Notes under the pieces: generated by a model
Told to the model about the DNA's origin: nothing
The model's database searches: none
The model's input: the letters and a program-made list of their open reading frames with translations, nothing else
Position numbers and translations under genes: made by a program
Shown here: positions 7,667 through 15,839 of the stretch, piece after piece
Layout of the letters: every line of letters starts with the position of its first letter
How positions within the stretch are numbered: the stretch's first letter is position 1
NCBI RefSeq assembly: GCF_000165485.1
Contig: NC_014623.1
Span: 9,876,893 to 9,940,892, forward strand
Reading direction: 5' to 3'
Source: Stigmatella aurantiaca DW4/3-1
Lineage (GTDB): Bacteria > Myxococcota > Myxococcia > Myxococcales > Myxococcaceae
DNA length: 64,000 nt

Positions 7667-8863
7667 TCATGGCCCATGAGGAGCGGCGCGGCCATGAGCG
7701 CCCACAGAGAGCGCGGCCTGCATGTTGCGCCCAATCACATGAGAGAGGCTCATCGAGACGATCCGCTTCCATTCGGCGTCTGGGAGCCCCACATCCGCAG
7801 GCCGGGCCACCTCTGCGTCCTCGAGCGGCTTCTCGGTCCACATTCGATACATCCCTGGAATGTCCGTTCCCAGTGCAGCATAGAATCCGGAGGGCGCGAT
7901 GAAATCAGGCGTCCTCTTGATTTCGTACTGCCGTTTGGCTCGCCGCGTGAGTTTCAGCGAGCCCCCAGGACGGATGGGAATGCGAAAGATCGCCGGATGA
8001 AACACCTCCCACCAGGAGAAGGCCCCCCCCGCCCCCGGCACGATATTGGAGCGCGGATCATGCAGAATGAGCGGGTTGGGCGCGATCAGAGACCAGTCGA
8101 CCCACACCCGGATGGTCTCGGCACGATCCTTCGGCGCGAGGCGGTAAACCTCATGCTTGAACACCTGACCATCGTCCGTGATCAACCCGGCGATGGTGCC
8201 TTCTGGAGCCATGCCAACCTCCAGCATGTCATTCGGCCCGATGAGCTTCGCGACATTCGTGAAGTACGCATGGTGCGGAGAGACAAGCTCCGTCAATCCC
8301 TGGAAATTCCACTTGCTCGGAAGAAATCGAAGCGAGCCGTCGATCCCCTGGGCACCGGCGTCCGTCGTGTGATGGAAGAAACACACCTTCGTTCCTTCCG
8401 CCGGCAGCGCGAACAAGGACCCAAACGGGTCCCCGCTGAGGAACGCCTCCACATCAAGCTCATAGGTCCCCAGCCGCCACAATCCGCTCGGCTCCTTCTT
8501 GTCGCGGAAGTAAATACAAGCACGGATGGAGGGCGTCAGCATCATCTCGACAGAGACCCATCCATCATCCAGATACGCGACGCCATCAATCGACATCGGA
8601 CGGAGAAAACGGCCCTCGTGAATCAGCCCCACGGGATAGTGCATGACGCCAGCGGGCGTCGTCGCGATGAGGATGCGTGCCCGGAGCCGCGCCTTTTGGC
8701 TCGTATGATCCGCTGGGGTAAAATGACAGTACGTCTCCAAACGTTTTTCGGCGGTATTGGCAATCGGGTGATCGAGCAAGGCCCGGCGTAGCTCGGCGTC
8801 TGGGAGTTTCCCATGGCAGAGTTCTTTGGGACGTCCACTTCCACAACGGCAGTTGGTGATCAT
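7667..8863 (-). CDS. SEC-C motif protein of unknown function
   Basis: The start at MITNCRCGSGR is fixed by a strong AGGAGG site 7 bases upstream; the longer reading frame adds an unlikely leader. The 398-residue protein begins with a SEC-C-like zinc motif (CRCGSGRPKELCHG), as at the end of SecA, where it binds zinc and SecB or ribosomes. The rest is beta-rich with many Trp and His and no domain I know. Base composition is clearly lower in G+C than the flanking genes, which suggests acquisition. It is convergent with the Cys-rich peptide gene and divergent from a secreted protein, with a perfect palindrome between the two starts. Confidence 0.7.
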   Translation of the reverse strand: MITNCRCGSGRPKELCHGKLPDAELRRALLDHPIANTAEKRLETYCHFTPADHTSQKARLRARILIATTPAGVMHYPVGLIHEGRFLRPMSIDGVAYLDDGWVSVEMMLTPSIRACIYFRDKKEPSGLWRLGTYELDVEAFLSGDPFGSLFALPAEGTKVCFFHHTTDAGAQGIDGSLRFLPSKWNFQGLTELVSPHHAYFTNVAKLIGPNDMLEVGMAPEGTIAGLITDDGQVFKHEVYRLAPKDRAETIRVWVDWSLIAPNPLILHDPRSNIVPGAGGAFSWWEVFHPAIFRIPIRPGGSLKLTRRAKRQYEIKRTPDFIAPSGFYAALGTDIPGMYRMWTEKPLEDAEVARPADVGLPDAEWKRIVSMSLSHVIGRNMQAALSVGAHGRAAPHGP

Positions 8864-8940
8864 CGAGAACCTCCTGTTTGCCTCGATGGCTTCTTGCGCA
8901 AGCCTCTTAACGGCCCGCCTTAGTGTCACAACAACACCAT

Positions 8941-8963
8941 CATCGTGTTCTAAAGACACGATG
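8941..8963. promoter_or_regulatory. Perfect inverted repeat, candidate operator
   Basis: CATCGTGT and its exact reverse complement ACACGATG are separated by 7 bases. The site lies in the 191-base gap between the divergent SEC-C gene and the secreted-protein gene. No T-tract follows, so an operator is more likely than a terminator. No regulator is assigned. Confidence 0.45.
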
Positions 8964-9054
8964 TCAAGGCCCGCGGAAGGACCCGCTGTAGGTGCGTGTC
9001 GTCTATATTCAGACCCTGAGCCTTCTGTGAGAACGTCTCCTGAAAGGAGCCCCC

Positions 9055-9720
9055 TTGAACCTCTTGAGTGCCGTCGCCGTCCTCGTCCTCGCCTCGTCCA
9101 GTCCCGACAGCGCGCCTGTTCCCCCCGGGAGCAGTTCCGGCTGTGCCACCTCCAACATTGAAACCGCGCTCCGTCACCTGTTCGAACGTTACAAAGAGGG
9201 GGGGCCGCTGGACATCATCCGTGACACTGGAGAAGCCCTCTCGCCGGAGTTCATCACGACCCCGTTGAAGATTCTCGACGTGCCGAACGGCTACGCGACC
9301 CTCGAGGGCCCAGACCTCATCGAAAGCTTCGAAGCCGCCTTGTTCAAGAACCCGGAGGGCTATCATCTGGTGGTCACATCTTCGGGGACCTCCGCGAGCC
9401 GCCACGTCGTCTTCCGCTGCAACAAGGAAGGCCTGACCCCCGACAACACGGCCCTACAGTTCTCACTAGAGGACGAGATCAAGCTCTACGCCAGCGCAGG
9501 GCTTCTGTCGGCCAAGGGCAAGAAGGGCCTGACCGAGCAGTTCCTCAAGGATTGGGCGGGGCCCATCGTGCTCCTTGCCCTTCCACGCAAGGGAAGGGTC
9601 ATCACGCTCAAAGCCGGTGTCGATGAGCCGGGCAGCGTCTACGGAAAGAAGCTCGGAACGGTCGAGTACGCCAACGGCAAGTTCATCGTCCATCCCCTCG
9701 CCAAACAGGCTCGTCCATGA
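9055..9720 (+). CDS. Secreted protein of unknown function
   Basis: Translation starts at a TTG six bases after an AAAGGAG ribosome site; no ATG fits. The first 20 residues (MNLLSAVAVLVLASSS) are a signal peptide, followed by a Pro/Ser-rich linker. The 221-residue product then has a mixed alpha/beta body with no motif I recognise. It is transcribed away from the SEC-C gene and is not tightly linked to the next gene. It may be periplasmic or extracellular. Confidence 0.65.
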   Translation: MNLLSAVAVLVLASSSPDSAPVPPGSSSGCATSNIETALRHLFERYKEGGPLDIIRDTGEALSPEFITTPLKILDVPNGYATLEGPDLIESFEAALFKNPEGYHLVVTSSGTSASRHVVFRCNKEGLTPDNTALQFSLEDEIKLYASAGLLSAKGKKGLTEQFLKDWAGPIVLLALPRKGRVITLKAGVDEPGSVYGKKLGTVEYANGKFIVHPLAKQARP

Positions 9721-9901
9721 GCGTTCACCCCGGGAGCTGACGGAGCTGCACACGCCCTGAATGCCTGTGAAGCAGGGGTGGGGGCAGGCGCCCAAGGTTG
9801 GCTGCTCCACTTCCTCCCACGCCCTGGACGGATTCAACCGGCCAAAGCACGTTCTCCCCGTAGGAGCAGCGCCAGAACGGGCCCGCGGTGGGAGAAACTT
9901 C

Positions 9902-10543
9902 ATGCGTCTGGGAATCATCGGCAGTGGAAAGGTCGGCCGTGCGCTCGGCGCCTGGGCCGCCAAGCTGGGCGACGAGGTGGCCTTCACTTCTCGCACCGCG
10001 AGCCATGCTCAGGAAGCTGCGCGAAGTGCTGGGCATGGGGCCCGGGCCCTGGACCTGAACGCGCTCGTTCAGGACGCCGAGGTCCTTTTGCTGACCCTCC
10101 CGTACACGGAAATCCAGAGGACACTGGCGCCCCTGGGGGAAGCCCTCCGGGGCAAGATCCTCGTCGACGTCACCAATCCCATCACAGCCGATCACCGCGC
10201 GCTGAGCCTGGGTCACATCACGTCCGGTGCCGAGGAGATCGCCCGCCAGTTCCCCCTGGCGCACGTGGTGAAGGCCTTCAATGCCGTCTTCGCCGAGGTC
10301 TACGCCACCCATCAGGCGCAGCTCTCGGGGCGTCCCCTCACCCTGTTCTATGCGGGAGATGATGCGGCGTCGAAGCAGCAGGTCCGGAAGCTCATCTCCC
10401 GGATGGGCTTCGACGCCGTCGATGCGGGACCCCTCCAGAACGCGCGATACCTGGAGCCCCTGTCACTGCTCAACATTCACCTGGGCCGTGTGCTGGGCTT
10501 CGGGACGCACATCGGCCTGTCGTTGCTCCGCGAGCCGTCCTGA
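9902..10543 (+). CDS. NAD(P)-binding oxidoreductase, F420-reductase-like (DapB/NpdG type)
   Basis: The 213-residue protein starts at MRLGIIGSGKVGRALG, a complete Rossmann dinucleotide motif (GxGxxG) at the N-terminus; the longer frame upstream is dropped because a GGGAGA ribosome site precedes this ATG. The following features fit the NADPH:F420 oxidoreductase-like family: TSRTAS after strand 2, LLLTLPY, VDVTNPI, the AFNAVFAEVY segment and FYAGDD. Members reduce F420 or other small acceptors with NADPH. A wider role as a ketopantoate- or IDH-like reductase cannot be excluded. The TIR-flanked element starts 155 bases downstream. Confidence 0.8.
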   Translation: MRLGIIGSGKVGRALGAWAAKLGDEVAFTSRTASHAQEAARSAGHGARALDLNALVQDAEVLLLTLPYTEIQRTLAPLGEALRGKILVDVTNPITADHRALSLGHITSGAEEIARQFPLAHVVKAFNAVFAEVYATHQAQLSGRPLTLFYAGDDAASKQQVRKLISRMGFDAVDAGPLQNARYLEPLSLLNIHLGRVLGFGTHIGLSLLREPS

Positions 10544-10698
10544 ACGTTCCAGGAGGGACTTCAATCCAGACGGTCCAGGCCGCTGTTCGAGACCATCCCC
10601 TGCGGGTCCTTGCGGTCCCAGCCCGTCGCGGTGCGCTGCGAGGTCTCGAAGTGCAGCCATGACGGGCGTGCCCGTCTTCGCGGATGTCCTGAGCCTTA

Positions 10699-10726
10699 GA
10701 ACTCCTAACAAAAATAAGGTTTGAGG
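10699..10726 (+). repeat. Left terminal inverted repeat
   Basis: This 28-bp sequence is inverted at 12142-12169 with 27 of 28 matches. It is A/T-rich in its centre (CAAAAATAAGG), unlike the GC-rich surroundings, and is directly preceded by TTA. Confidence 0.85.
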
Positions 10727-10921
10727 TTCCGGAAGAAGATGAGGCAGCCGCTCAAAAAAAGGTCCAGGCGCGCCAGCGTTGATGGGCTGAGGCGTCGAGT
10801 GCTTCTGGCTGCGTCATCCAGGAGAAGAGAGGGAGAGTCTCCCAAGCGGGGCAAGCTCCCCCCCACCCTGTCAGCCCCAGGTGGTATCATGGCCCAGGCG
10901 GAAACAAGCAGGGGGGAGCAC

Positions 10922-12052
10922 ATGGAATGGGTGGGGCTTGTCGGACGAGTGGAGCAGGACCTGGAGCGGATGATTTCGCAAGGCCTGCTGCCCCAGGATG
11001 GATTGCTTCCCTCAGAAAACACTCTGGCCAAGCACTACGGACTTTCACGGAGCACCGTCCGTGAAGCACTGAAGCGCCTGGCCGCCAGAGCGTTGATTGA
11101 GCAGCACCCGGGCCGCCGCAGCCGAGCCCTCCCCTTGGAGGGGGCGGTGACCCTGGAGAACCTGGGAGTGGTGCTGGAGGGCCCGGGCGCCGCACACCCG
11201 GAGAGGCGGAAGCTGCTGGAGGGTTTTCTGGCCCTCAAGCGAGAGACGGCAGTGGAACTGCTGGCGGCGTGTTGCCAGCAGGCCTCTGCCAGGGACTTGG
11301 ACACGCTGGCAGGCCTGTGCTTCGAGTTGGCGGAGGAGGCCCGCTGGGGCGAACACCCCGAGAGGTGGGCGGAACTGGAGTTCGAGTTGCTGAGGCAGGC
11401 AGCCCGCGCGGTGGAGCGTCCCGGACAGGCGCTGCTGCTGCAATCCCTGGAGCGCTCGTACCGGGGACTGGCTCGGCGGCTGAGGCCGCACCTGAATGCG
11501 CAGGCCACTCGGCAGTGGGCACTCTGTGCGCTGCACGCCTTGGCTGCCAAGGACGCGCAGTCGCTGCGCCGGGAACTGCCCGCCTTGCTCCAGGCGAGCG
11601 ATGCGCACCTGCTCGCAGGCCTCCCACCCCCGCAGGAGCCCAGGGAGTCGTCACGGTCCCCACTCTGCGCAGAGACCACCCCCTCTCACCCCACCCCGGA
11701 GTACGCGGACGCCACGGAGAGGCTGCCGGAGGCGAAGGGTCCCAGCCTGTCTGCTTGTCCTACAGGTTCGAGCCAACGGCCACCCACGGGTGGCCCCCCA
11801 CCCGAGGCTCCCTTCTCTGACTCACACGACCCTCTGGGAGACGGGGTGCCCGGCTCGGAGGTGCCTCAGGGCCAGGAAGCGTCGCGAAGGGTTCCGCTTG
11901 GCCTCCAGGAGCGCCCGCCCCAGGCTCTGAGTGGCTCGGGCACTGGGGGTGAGTTCTTGGGCAGGCAGAGCGGACACCTCCTCCTGGATGGAACGAAGGA
12001 GAACGAACCAGGTGGAGCGTGTACGACTGTCTTTGGAGACGCGGACACTTGA
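10922..12052 (+). CDS. GntR-family transcriptional regulator (element passenger)
   Basis: The best start is the ATG of MEWVGLVGRVEQ behind a GGGGGGAG ribosome site; an ATG 11 codons upstream is also possible. Residues about 5-75 form a GntR winged helix-turn-helix with the signature LPSENTLAKHYGLSRSTVRE. Residues about 85-225 are all-helical and resemble an FCD-type ligand domain. After about residue 230 the protein becomes Pro/Ser/Gly-rich without structure, so the last 130 codons may be non-functional or a linker tail. The gene is inside the TIR-flanked element; whether it regulates transposition or a host gene is unknown. Confidence 0.7.
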   Translation: MEWVGLVGRVEQDLERMISQGLLPQDGLLPSENTLAKHYGLSRSTVREALKRLAARALIEQHPGRRSRALPLEGAVTLENLGVVLEGPGAAHPERRKLLEGFLALKRETAVELLAACCQQASARDLDTLAGLCFELAEEARWGEHPERWAELEFELLRQAARAVERPGQALLLQSLERSYRGLARRLRPHLNAQATRQWALCALHALAAKDAQSLRRELPALLQASDAHLLAGLPPPQEPRESSRSPLCAETTPSHPTPEYADATERLPEAKGPSLSACPTGSSQRPPTGGPPPEAPFSDSHDPLGDGVPGSEVPQGQEASRRVPLGLQERPPQALSGSGTGGEFLGRQSGHLLLDGTKENEPGGACTTVFGDADT

Positions 12053-12134
12053 CTCTCTCCCACAACGTGTCCGGTACGAGGTCGCGAGCTACGAGGCTCA
12101 GGTGCTCATGGCCCTCCCGTCCGTCCATCCCTGA
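11988..12134 (+). CDS. Short reading frame (48 residues) at the end of the element
   Basis: It overlaps the end of the GntR gene in another frame and ends just before the right inverted repeat. The peptide (MERRRTNQVERVRLSLETRT and on) is charged, with a plausible helical pattern including SLPQRVRYEVASYEAQVL, and codon choice looks coding. It could be the truncated start of a second gene of a larger parental transposon. The support is modest. Confidence 0.35.
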   Translation: MERRRTNQVERVRLSLETRTLDSLPQRVRYEVASYEAQVLMALPSVHP

Positions 12135-12141
12135 TTCCACC

Positions 12142-12169
12142 CCTCAAACCTTATTTTTGTTAGGAGCTC
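12142..12169 (-). repeat. Right terminal inverted repeat
   Basis: This is the inverted partner of the repeat at 10699-10726 (one mismatch) and is directly followed by TTA, the second copy of the presumed target duplication. Confidence 0.85.
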
Positions 12170-12314
12170 TTAACGTCCTGCCCCCGAGCCTCCCCGGGCT
12201 CCCCCACTCCCACTTCCGCCACCGCTGCGGCCTGCGCCTCCCACTCTCATGTCGAACCTCGGAATTCGATGAAGAAAGACTTTCCGGAATGGGAGCCAGA
12301 GAAAAGACCCTGAG

Positions 12315-13040
12315 TTAACCTGGCCCCAGCTCCTGTCTCGCTCTCTCCGAGACGCCATACCGGTTCGGCTCGCGAGTGGCCGTACGCCAGCGCCTCACGA
12401 GCGTGAACGTGTCCAGCTTCGGGTGTTGGTGATGCAGCGGATGCGTCACGAAGAGCGCCGGGAACAGGAAGCCCCTCCGGGCCAGCGCCGTGGCCACGGC
12501 CAGCAACGGCCGGGGCGGCTGGTGGGGCAGGAGCGCGGCCCAGGCCGGCATCGTCACGTGCAGCACCAGCGCCGTGAAGACGTAGAGCCGCCCCGCCGGA
12601 AACAGCGCGAGCGCTCCGAAGAAAATGACCACGGCCCGCCACTCGCGCCGCTGGAGGGCGCGCTCGGCGGGCGCATGCAACAGGCCCCAAGCCCTCAAGC
12701 CCAGGTAAACCGAGGGACCGGCTCGCAACGCGGCCCACAGCCCCTTCTTCGCCGCGTGTCCTTCGGGATCATCGTCCGCGAAGGGCCTCGCGTGGTGGCG
12801 CAGGTGGGCGCGCCGCGCGGCGTGGCCACTGACCCCCAACACCACACCGCTTCCACTCATCAGGAGTTCGTTCGCTCGCCGGGACAGGCCCAACGCGCCA
12901 TGGAGCGCGTCATGAAACAAGAAGAAGAGCATGAAGAAGAGAAGCACCGAGGCGGTCGCCTGAAGCTCGATTCGAGGGCTCGCGCCCCAAAGGACAAGGG
13001 CCAAGAGGACATGGAGGACGTGCCGGAACAAGGGGCTCAT
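12315..13040 (-). CDS. Membrane fatty-acid desaturase-like protein
   Basis: The 241-residue protein starts at MSPLFRHVLHVLL; the 50-codon upstream extension of the frame is repetitive promoter DNA. It has four or so hydrophobic helices and three histidine clusters in the expected order: HDALH (about residue 43), HLRHH (about 75) and HPLHHQH (about 205). These bind the di-iron centre of membrane desaturases and hydroxylases, so the likely reaction is O2-dependent desaturation or hydroxylation of a lipid. It is shorter than typical acyl desaturases (300+). It is divergent from the SRPBCC membrane protein and the two-component pair and shares their twin-palindrome promoter region. Confidence 0.8.
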   Translation of the reverse strand: MSPLFRHVLHVLLALVLWGASPRIELQATASVLLFFMLFFLFHDALHGALGLSRRANELLMSGSGVVLGVSGHAARRAHLRHHARPFADDDPEGHAAKKGLWAALRAGPSVYLGLRAWGLLHAPAERALQRREWRAVVIFFGALALFPAGRLYVFTALVLHVTMPAWAALLPHQPPRPLLAVATALARRGFLFPALFVTHPLHHQHPKLDTFTLVRRWRTATREPNRYGVSERARQELGPG

Positions 13041-13102
13041 GTCTCCAGCCCAAAGCAGCCCGCGTGCCGATGGCCTTCTTCGAGGCCAAGGGCCTGACGC
13101 GC

Positions 13103-13152
13103 TGTCCACCCCGTGGGCAATTCTCCCGCGCGCACTGTCCACGCCGTGGGCA
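13103..13152. promoter_or_regulatory. Twin palindromic sites between divergent genes
   Basis: Two 17-bp copies, TGTCCACCCCGTGGGCA at 13103 and TGTCCACGCCGTGGGCA at 13136, differ at one base and are spaced 33 bases apart start to start, about three helical turns. Each is itself a near-palindrome (TGtCCAC / GTGGgCA). A further GTCCC-GCT-GGGAC palindrome lies at about 13164-13176. The spacing and location between the desaturase and the SRPBCC/two-component operon suggest binding by a dimeric regulator, perhaps the NtrC-type protein encoded downstream (inference). Confidence 0.55.
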
Positions 13153-13212
13153 GTCCTCGGCCCGTCCCGCTGGGACAGATGCCTGGGCACGCGGGTTGCT
13201 CATGTCCCTGGC

Positions 13213-14298
13213 ATGACCACTGCCACATTGCTTCTGCTCGGGCTCGGTGTTCTGGGAGCCTTCGACATCGCCTGGTTTCACTCCTACAAAGCACGGCTCG
13301 TCACCCGCCCCGAGTGCCGCCGGGAAGCCATCTTCCACGCGGTGCGCGGCGGGGTGTATGCGGTCCAGTTCCTGTGCGTGCCGAACCTGCGCCTGACGGG
13401 GGCGTGGTACCTCGGGTGGCTGGTGCTCTTCGGGGTGGATGTGGCCGTGGCCTTCCTGGACGTGCGCGAGGAGCCCCGCTCGCGCGCCTCGCTGGGAGGC
13501 CTGTCGGGCGGCGAGTACCTCATGCACGTGGTGTTGTCCGTGGGCGTGGGCGCGCTCCTGCACGCGGTGTTCTCCACGACCTGGGGCGACTGGCGGCTGC
13601 CCACCCAGGTGCTCGGCTCGGAGGTGCCGTGGGTGCTCCGCCTGGCCGCGGGCTGCATGGCGGTGGGCTGCCTGAGCGTGTCGGCGCTGGAGGCGCTCGT
13701 GCTCGTGGAGACCCGCCTGGGCCCGCCCGTTCCCCTGCATGTGCGCGTGCGGCTGCCGGCCACGGTGGAGCAGGTGTGGAACCTCACCCAGGACCACCGG
13801 CTCCACCCTCGGTGGGACCACCGCTTCTCGTCCATCGTCATGCTGCACGAGGACACGCAGGGCCCCTGCGCCGCCCCCCTGGGAACGCCGGATCCCCGCA
13901 TCCAGACGGGCACGGTGATGCGGTATGAGAAAACGGTGCTCGGCGCTTCCATCCGGGGCTTGGGCCGGTACAAGCTCCACCGCCCCATGCAGCAGTCCAC
14001 CTTCGAGTTCTGGAGCGAGGAGCCCCTCTCGCTCATCGCGCGAGGCGCGGGGCTGTGGCGCTACACGGCGCTGCCCGAGGGAGGGATGGAGTTCGCCACC
14101 TCGTACACCTATGAGGTGCGGTGGGGGGTGCTCGGCCGGGTGGTGGACCGCTTCGTCTTCCGGCCCCTCTTCCAGCGCTACACCGAGCAGAGCTTCGCGC
14201 GGCTCGCGCGCCGGTACTTCGGCGTGCGCCACCCCCGGGTGCTCGGGCGGGAAGGGCGCAAGCCCCGGACGTTCGCTCCGCGCCTGGAGGCCGTGTGA
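13213..14298 (+). CDS. Membrane protein with C-terminal SRPBCC/START-like domain
   Basis: The product has 361 residues. The first 170 hold about five membrane helices (TTATLLLLGLGVLGAFDIAW, WYLGWLVLFGVDVAVAFL, YLMHVVLSVGVGALLHAVF and others). Residues about 175-350 resemble an SRPBCC (polyketide cyclase/START) lipid-binding fold (LPATVEQVWNLTQDHRLHPR at its start, ending with LARRYF). Such domains bind hydrophobic ligands. The start is the ATG of MTTATLLL; longer frames are non-coding. Its stop overlaps the start of the histidine kinase gene (GTGA), so the three genes form one operon. A lipid-sensing or lipid-transfer role is inference. Confidence 0.65.
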   Translation: MTTATLLLLGLGVLGAFDIAWFHSYKARLVTRPECRREAIFHAVRGGVYAVQFLCVPNLRLTGAWYLGWLVLFGVDVAVAFLDVREEPRSRASLGGLSGGEYLMHVVLSVGVGALLHAVFSTTWGDWRLPTQVLGSEVPWVLRLAAGCMAVGCLSVSALEALVLVETRLGPPVPLHVRVRLPATVEQVWNLTQDHRLHPRWDHRFSSIVMLHEDTQGPCAAPLGTPDPRIQTGTVMRYEKTVLGASIRGLGRYKLHRPMQQSTFEFWSEEPLSLIARGAGLWRYTALPEGGMEFATSYTYEVRWGVLGRVVDRFVFRPLFQRYTEQSFARLARRYFGVRHPRVLGREGRKPRTFAPRLEAV

Positions 14299-15839
14299 AC
14301 CTGCCCGCCGCGTTCCTGCTCTCGGGCGCCTGTGTGGCCCTCGCGGTGGCCTTGCAGACACTGCGGCTGGGCCGCCGCGGGGGGGCCGGCGTGGTGCTCC
14401 TCGCGAGTTTCCTGGCGCTGTGGATGATGGGGCTGTTCCTGCTGGAGCTGCGCACCGGTGAGTTGGCGGACCGGGTGCTCCCGCTGGGCATGCTGCTCGC
14501 GGCCGCCTTCGTCCAGGCGGCCAAGGACGTGATGGGCCAGGCTCCGCGCTGGCTGGTGCCCCTGGCGTGGAGCGGCTCGTTGGCGGTCGCGCTCACGGGG
14601 CTGATCGCCCCTCGTCTGCTCTACGGCCCGGGGGCATCGGGGACCGGTCCCGCGTTCTGGCCGCTCGCCGGGGTGAGCGCCGTGGCCACGCTCGCGATGA
14701 ACCTCCGGCTCGCCGCCCTGGTGCACGGCACGCAAGGACGTGAGCGGCGCAGGCGGCTGGCGCTGCTGGGCGCGAATGTCTTTGGCGCCCTGGGCGGGGG
14801 CGGGCTGATTGGCCTGCACGTGCTGGGGATACCCATCAGTGGATGGGGCGTCCTGTTCCTGGCCGTGAGCCTGTCGCTGGTGGCCTATGCCTCCTGGGCT
14901 CCGGAGGACCTGCGAGAGCGTGAGGGGCTCATTCAAGCCGCCGTGCAGAGCGCGGGCTTCGCCCTGCTGATGGCGCTGGCCACCACCGCCGCGAGCACCC
15001 TCCTGAACGTGAGGCCCGTCTGGGTCGCCGCGCTCCTGGGGGCCGCGTGCGCGCTTCCGGTGGATGCCTCGCGGCAGTTGCTCGTGGAGGCCGTCACCCG
15101 GAAGCTGTTCGCGCGGCCCCAGACCGTGCCCTTGCTCGTGGAGGCGGTGGAGAAGCAGACCTCCCGCGCCGAGCACGCGGAGACCCTGGCCGAGGTGGGC
15201 AAGCTCGCCTCGGCGGTGGCCCATGAGATCCGCAACCCCCTGGGCGTCATCCTCGCGGAGGCGAAGCTTCTGGAGCTCTCCGGCGCGGACGAGGAGAGCG
15301 TCCGGGCCATCCGGGACCAGGTCGCCCGGGCCAGCCGCTTCGTGGAGGACCTGCTCCACTACAGCCGCCCTCGCCCCTCGCGGATGCAGGAGTGGGATCT
15401 GGAGCAGGTGGTGGCCGGGGCGGTCTCACGGGCACGCCAGGCGTTTGGAGATGCCGCGCCCGAGGTGTCGCTCGGCCTGGAGCCCCTCCGGTGGGACGTG
15501 GATGGCGAGGCGCTGGGGGATGTCGTGGTGAACCTGGTGACCAACGCGCTCATCGCCGTGGAGACGATTCCCCAGGGCCGGGTGCAGGTGACGCAGCGGC
15601 GTGTGGCCGAGGGCGTGCGCATCGAGGTCGAGGACAATGGCCCAGGTGTGCCCGAAGCGCTCCTGCCCCGGCTGTTCGAGCCCTTCGTCACCGGCCGGGG
15701 AAGGGATGCCCGGCACCCGGGAACGGGCCTGGGGCTGGCCCTGTGCCGCAAATGGGTGCAGCGGCACGGTGGTACACTCACCCATGCACGGTCCGCCACC
15801 GGAGGCGCGCGGTTCGTGATTCTGCTGCCCAGGCCATGA
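14295..15839 (+). CDS. Membrane sensor histidine kinase
   Basis: The product has 514 residues from the GTG that overlaps the preceding stop by four bases. The N-terminal 270 residues contain seven or eight hydrophobic helices forming an integral membrane sensor. The H-box is VAHEIRNPLGVIL (about residue 307), the N-box VVVNLVTNALIAVE (about 415), the G1 box DNGPGVPEALLPRLFEPF and the G2 box TGLGLALCRKWVQ. The kinase core is therefore complete. There is no HAMP or PAS domain. The next gene overlaps by four bases (ATGA) and encodes the likely partner regulator. Confidence 0.9.
   Translation: MNLPAAFLLSGACVALAVALQTLRLGRRGGAGVVLLASFLALWMMGLFLLELRTGELADRVLPLGMLLAAAFVQAAKDVMGQAPRWLVPLAWSGSLAVALTGLIAPRLLYGPGASGTGPAFWPLAGVSAVATLAMNLRLAALVHGTQGRERRRRLALLGANVFGALGGGGLIGLHVLGIPISGWGVLFLAVSLSLVAYASWAPEDLREREGLIQAAVQSAGFALLMALATTAASTLLNVRPVWVAALLGAACALPVDASRQLLVEAVTRKLFARPQTVPLLVEAVEKQTSRAEHAETLAEVGKLASAVAHEIRNPLGVILAEAKLLELSGADEESVRAIRDQVARASRFVEDLLHYSRPRPSRMQEWDLEQVVAGAVSRARQAFGDAAPEVSLGLEPLRWDVDGEALGDVVVNLVTNALIAVETIPQGRVQVTQRRVAEGVRIEVEDNGPGVPEALLPRLFEPFVTGRGRDARHPGTGLGLALCRKWVQRHGGTLTHARSATGGARFVILLPRP

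Larger units (their letters stand above)
10699..12169. mobile_element. Transposase-less element with 28-bp terminal inverted repeats and TTA target duplication
   Basis: The two ends are 28-bp inverted repeats differing at one base (left begins GAACTCCTAAC, right complement GAGCTCCTAAC). Each end is flanked outside by the trinucleotide TTA (10696-10698 and 12170-12172), a direct 3-bp duplication of the TNA type known for parts of the IS5 family. The interior is 1.4 kb and carries a GntR-type regulator and a short overlapping reading frame, but no transposase. This is the layout of a mobile insertion cassette or passenger-carrying MITE that would need a transposase in trans. Assignment to IS5 rests on the TSD and is inference. 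Confidence 0.72.

Noticed and set aside
7634-8791. A 385-codon plus-strand frame opposite the SEC-C gene
   Set aside because: The minus strand has the strong AGGAGG site and the CxCGSG motif; the plus frame is Arg/His-rich without domain pattern.
10686-12180. GTCCTG on both sides of the GntR element as a 6-bp target duplication
   Set aside because: The copies are at unequal distances from the inverted repeats; TTA abuts both ends exactly and is preferred.
12041-13190. A 50-codon N-terminal extension of the desaturase
   Set aside because: The extension is translated from the twin-palindrome promoter DNA and has the repeated peptide AHGVDSA; the ATG at 13040 gives a normal membrane N-terminus.
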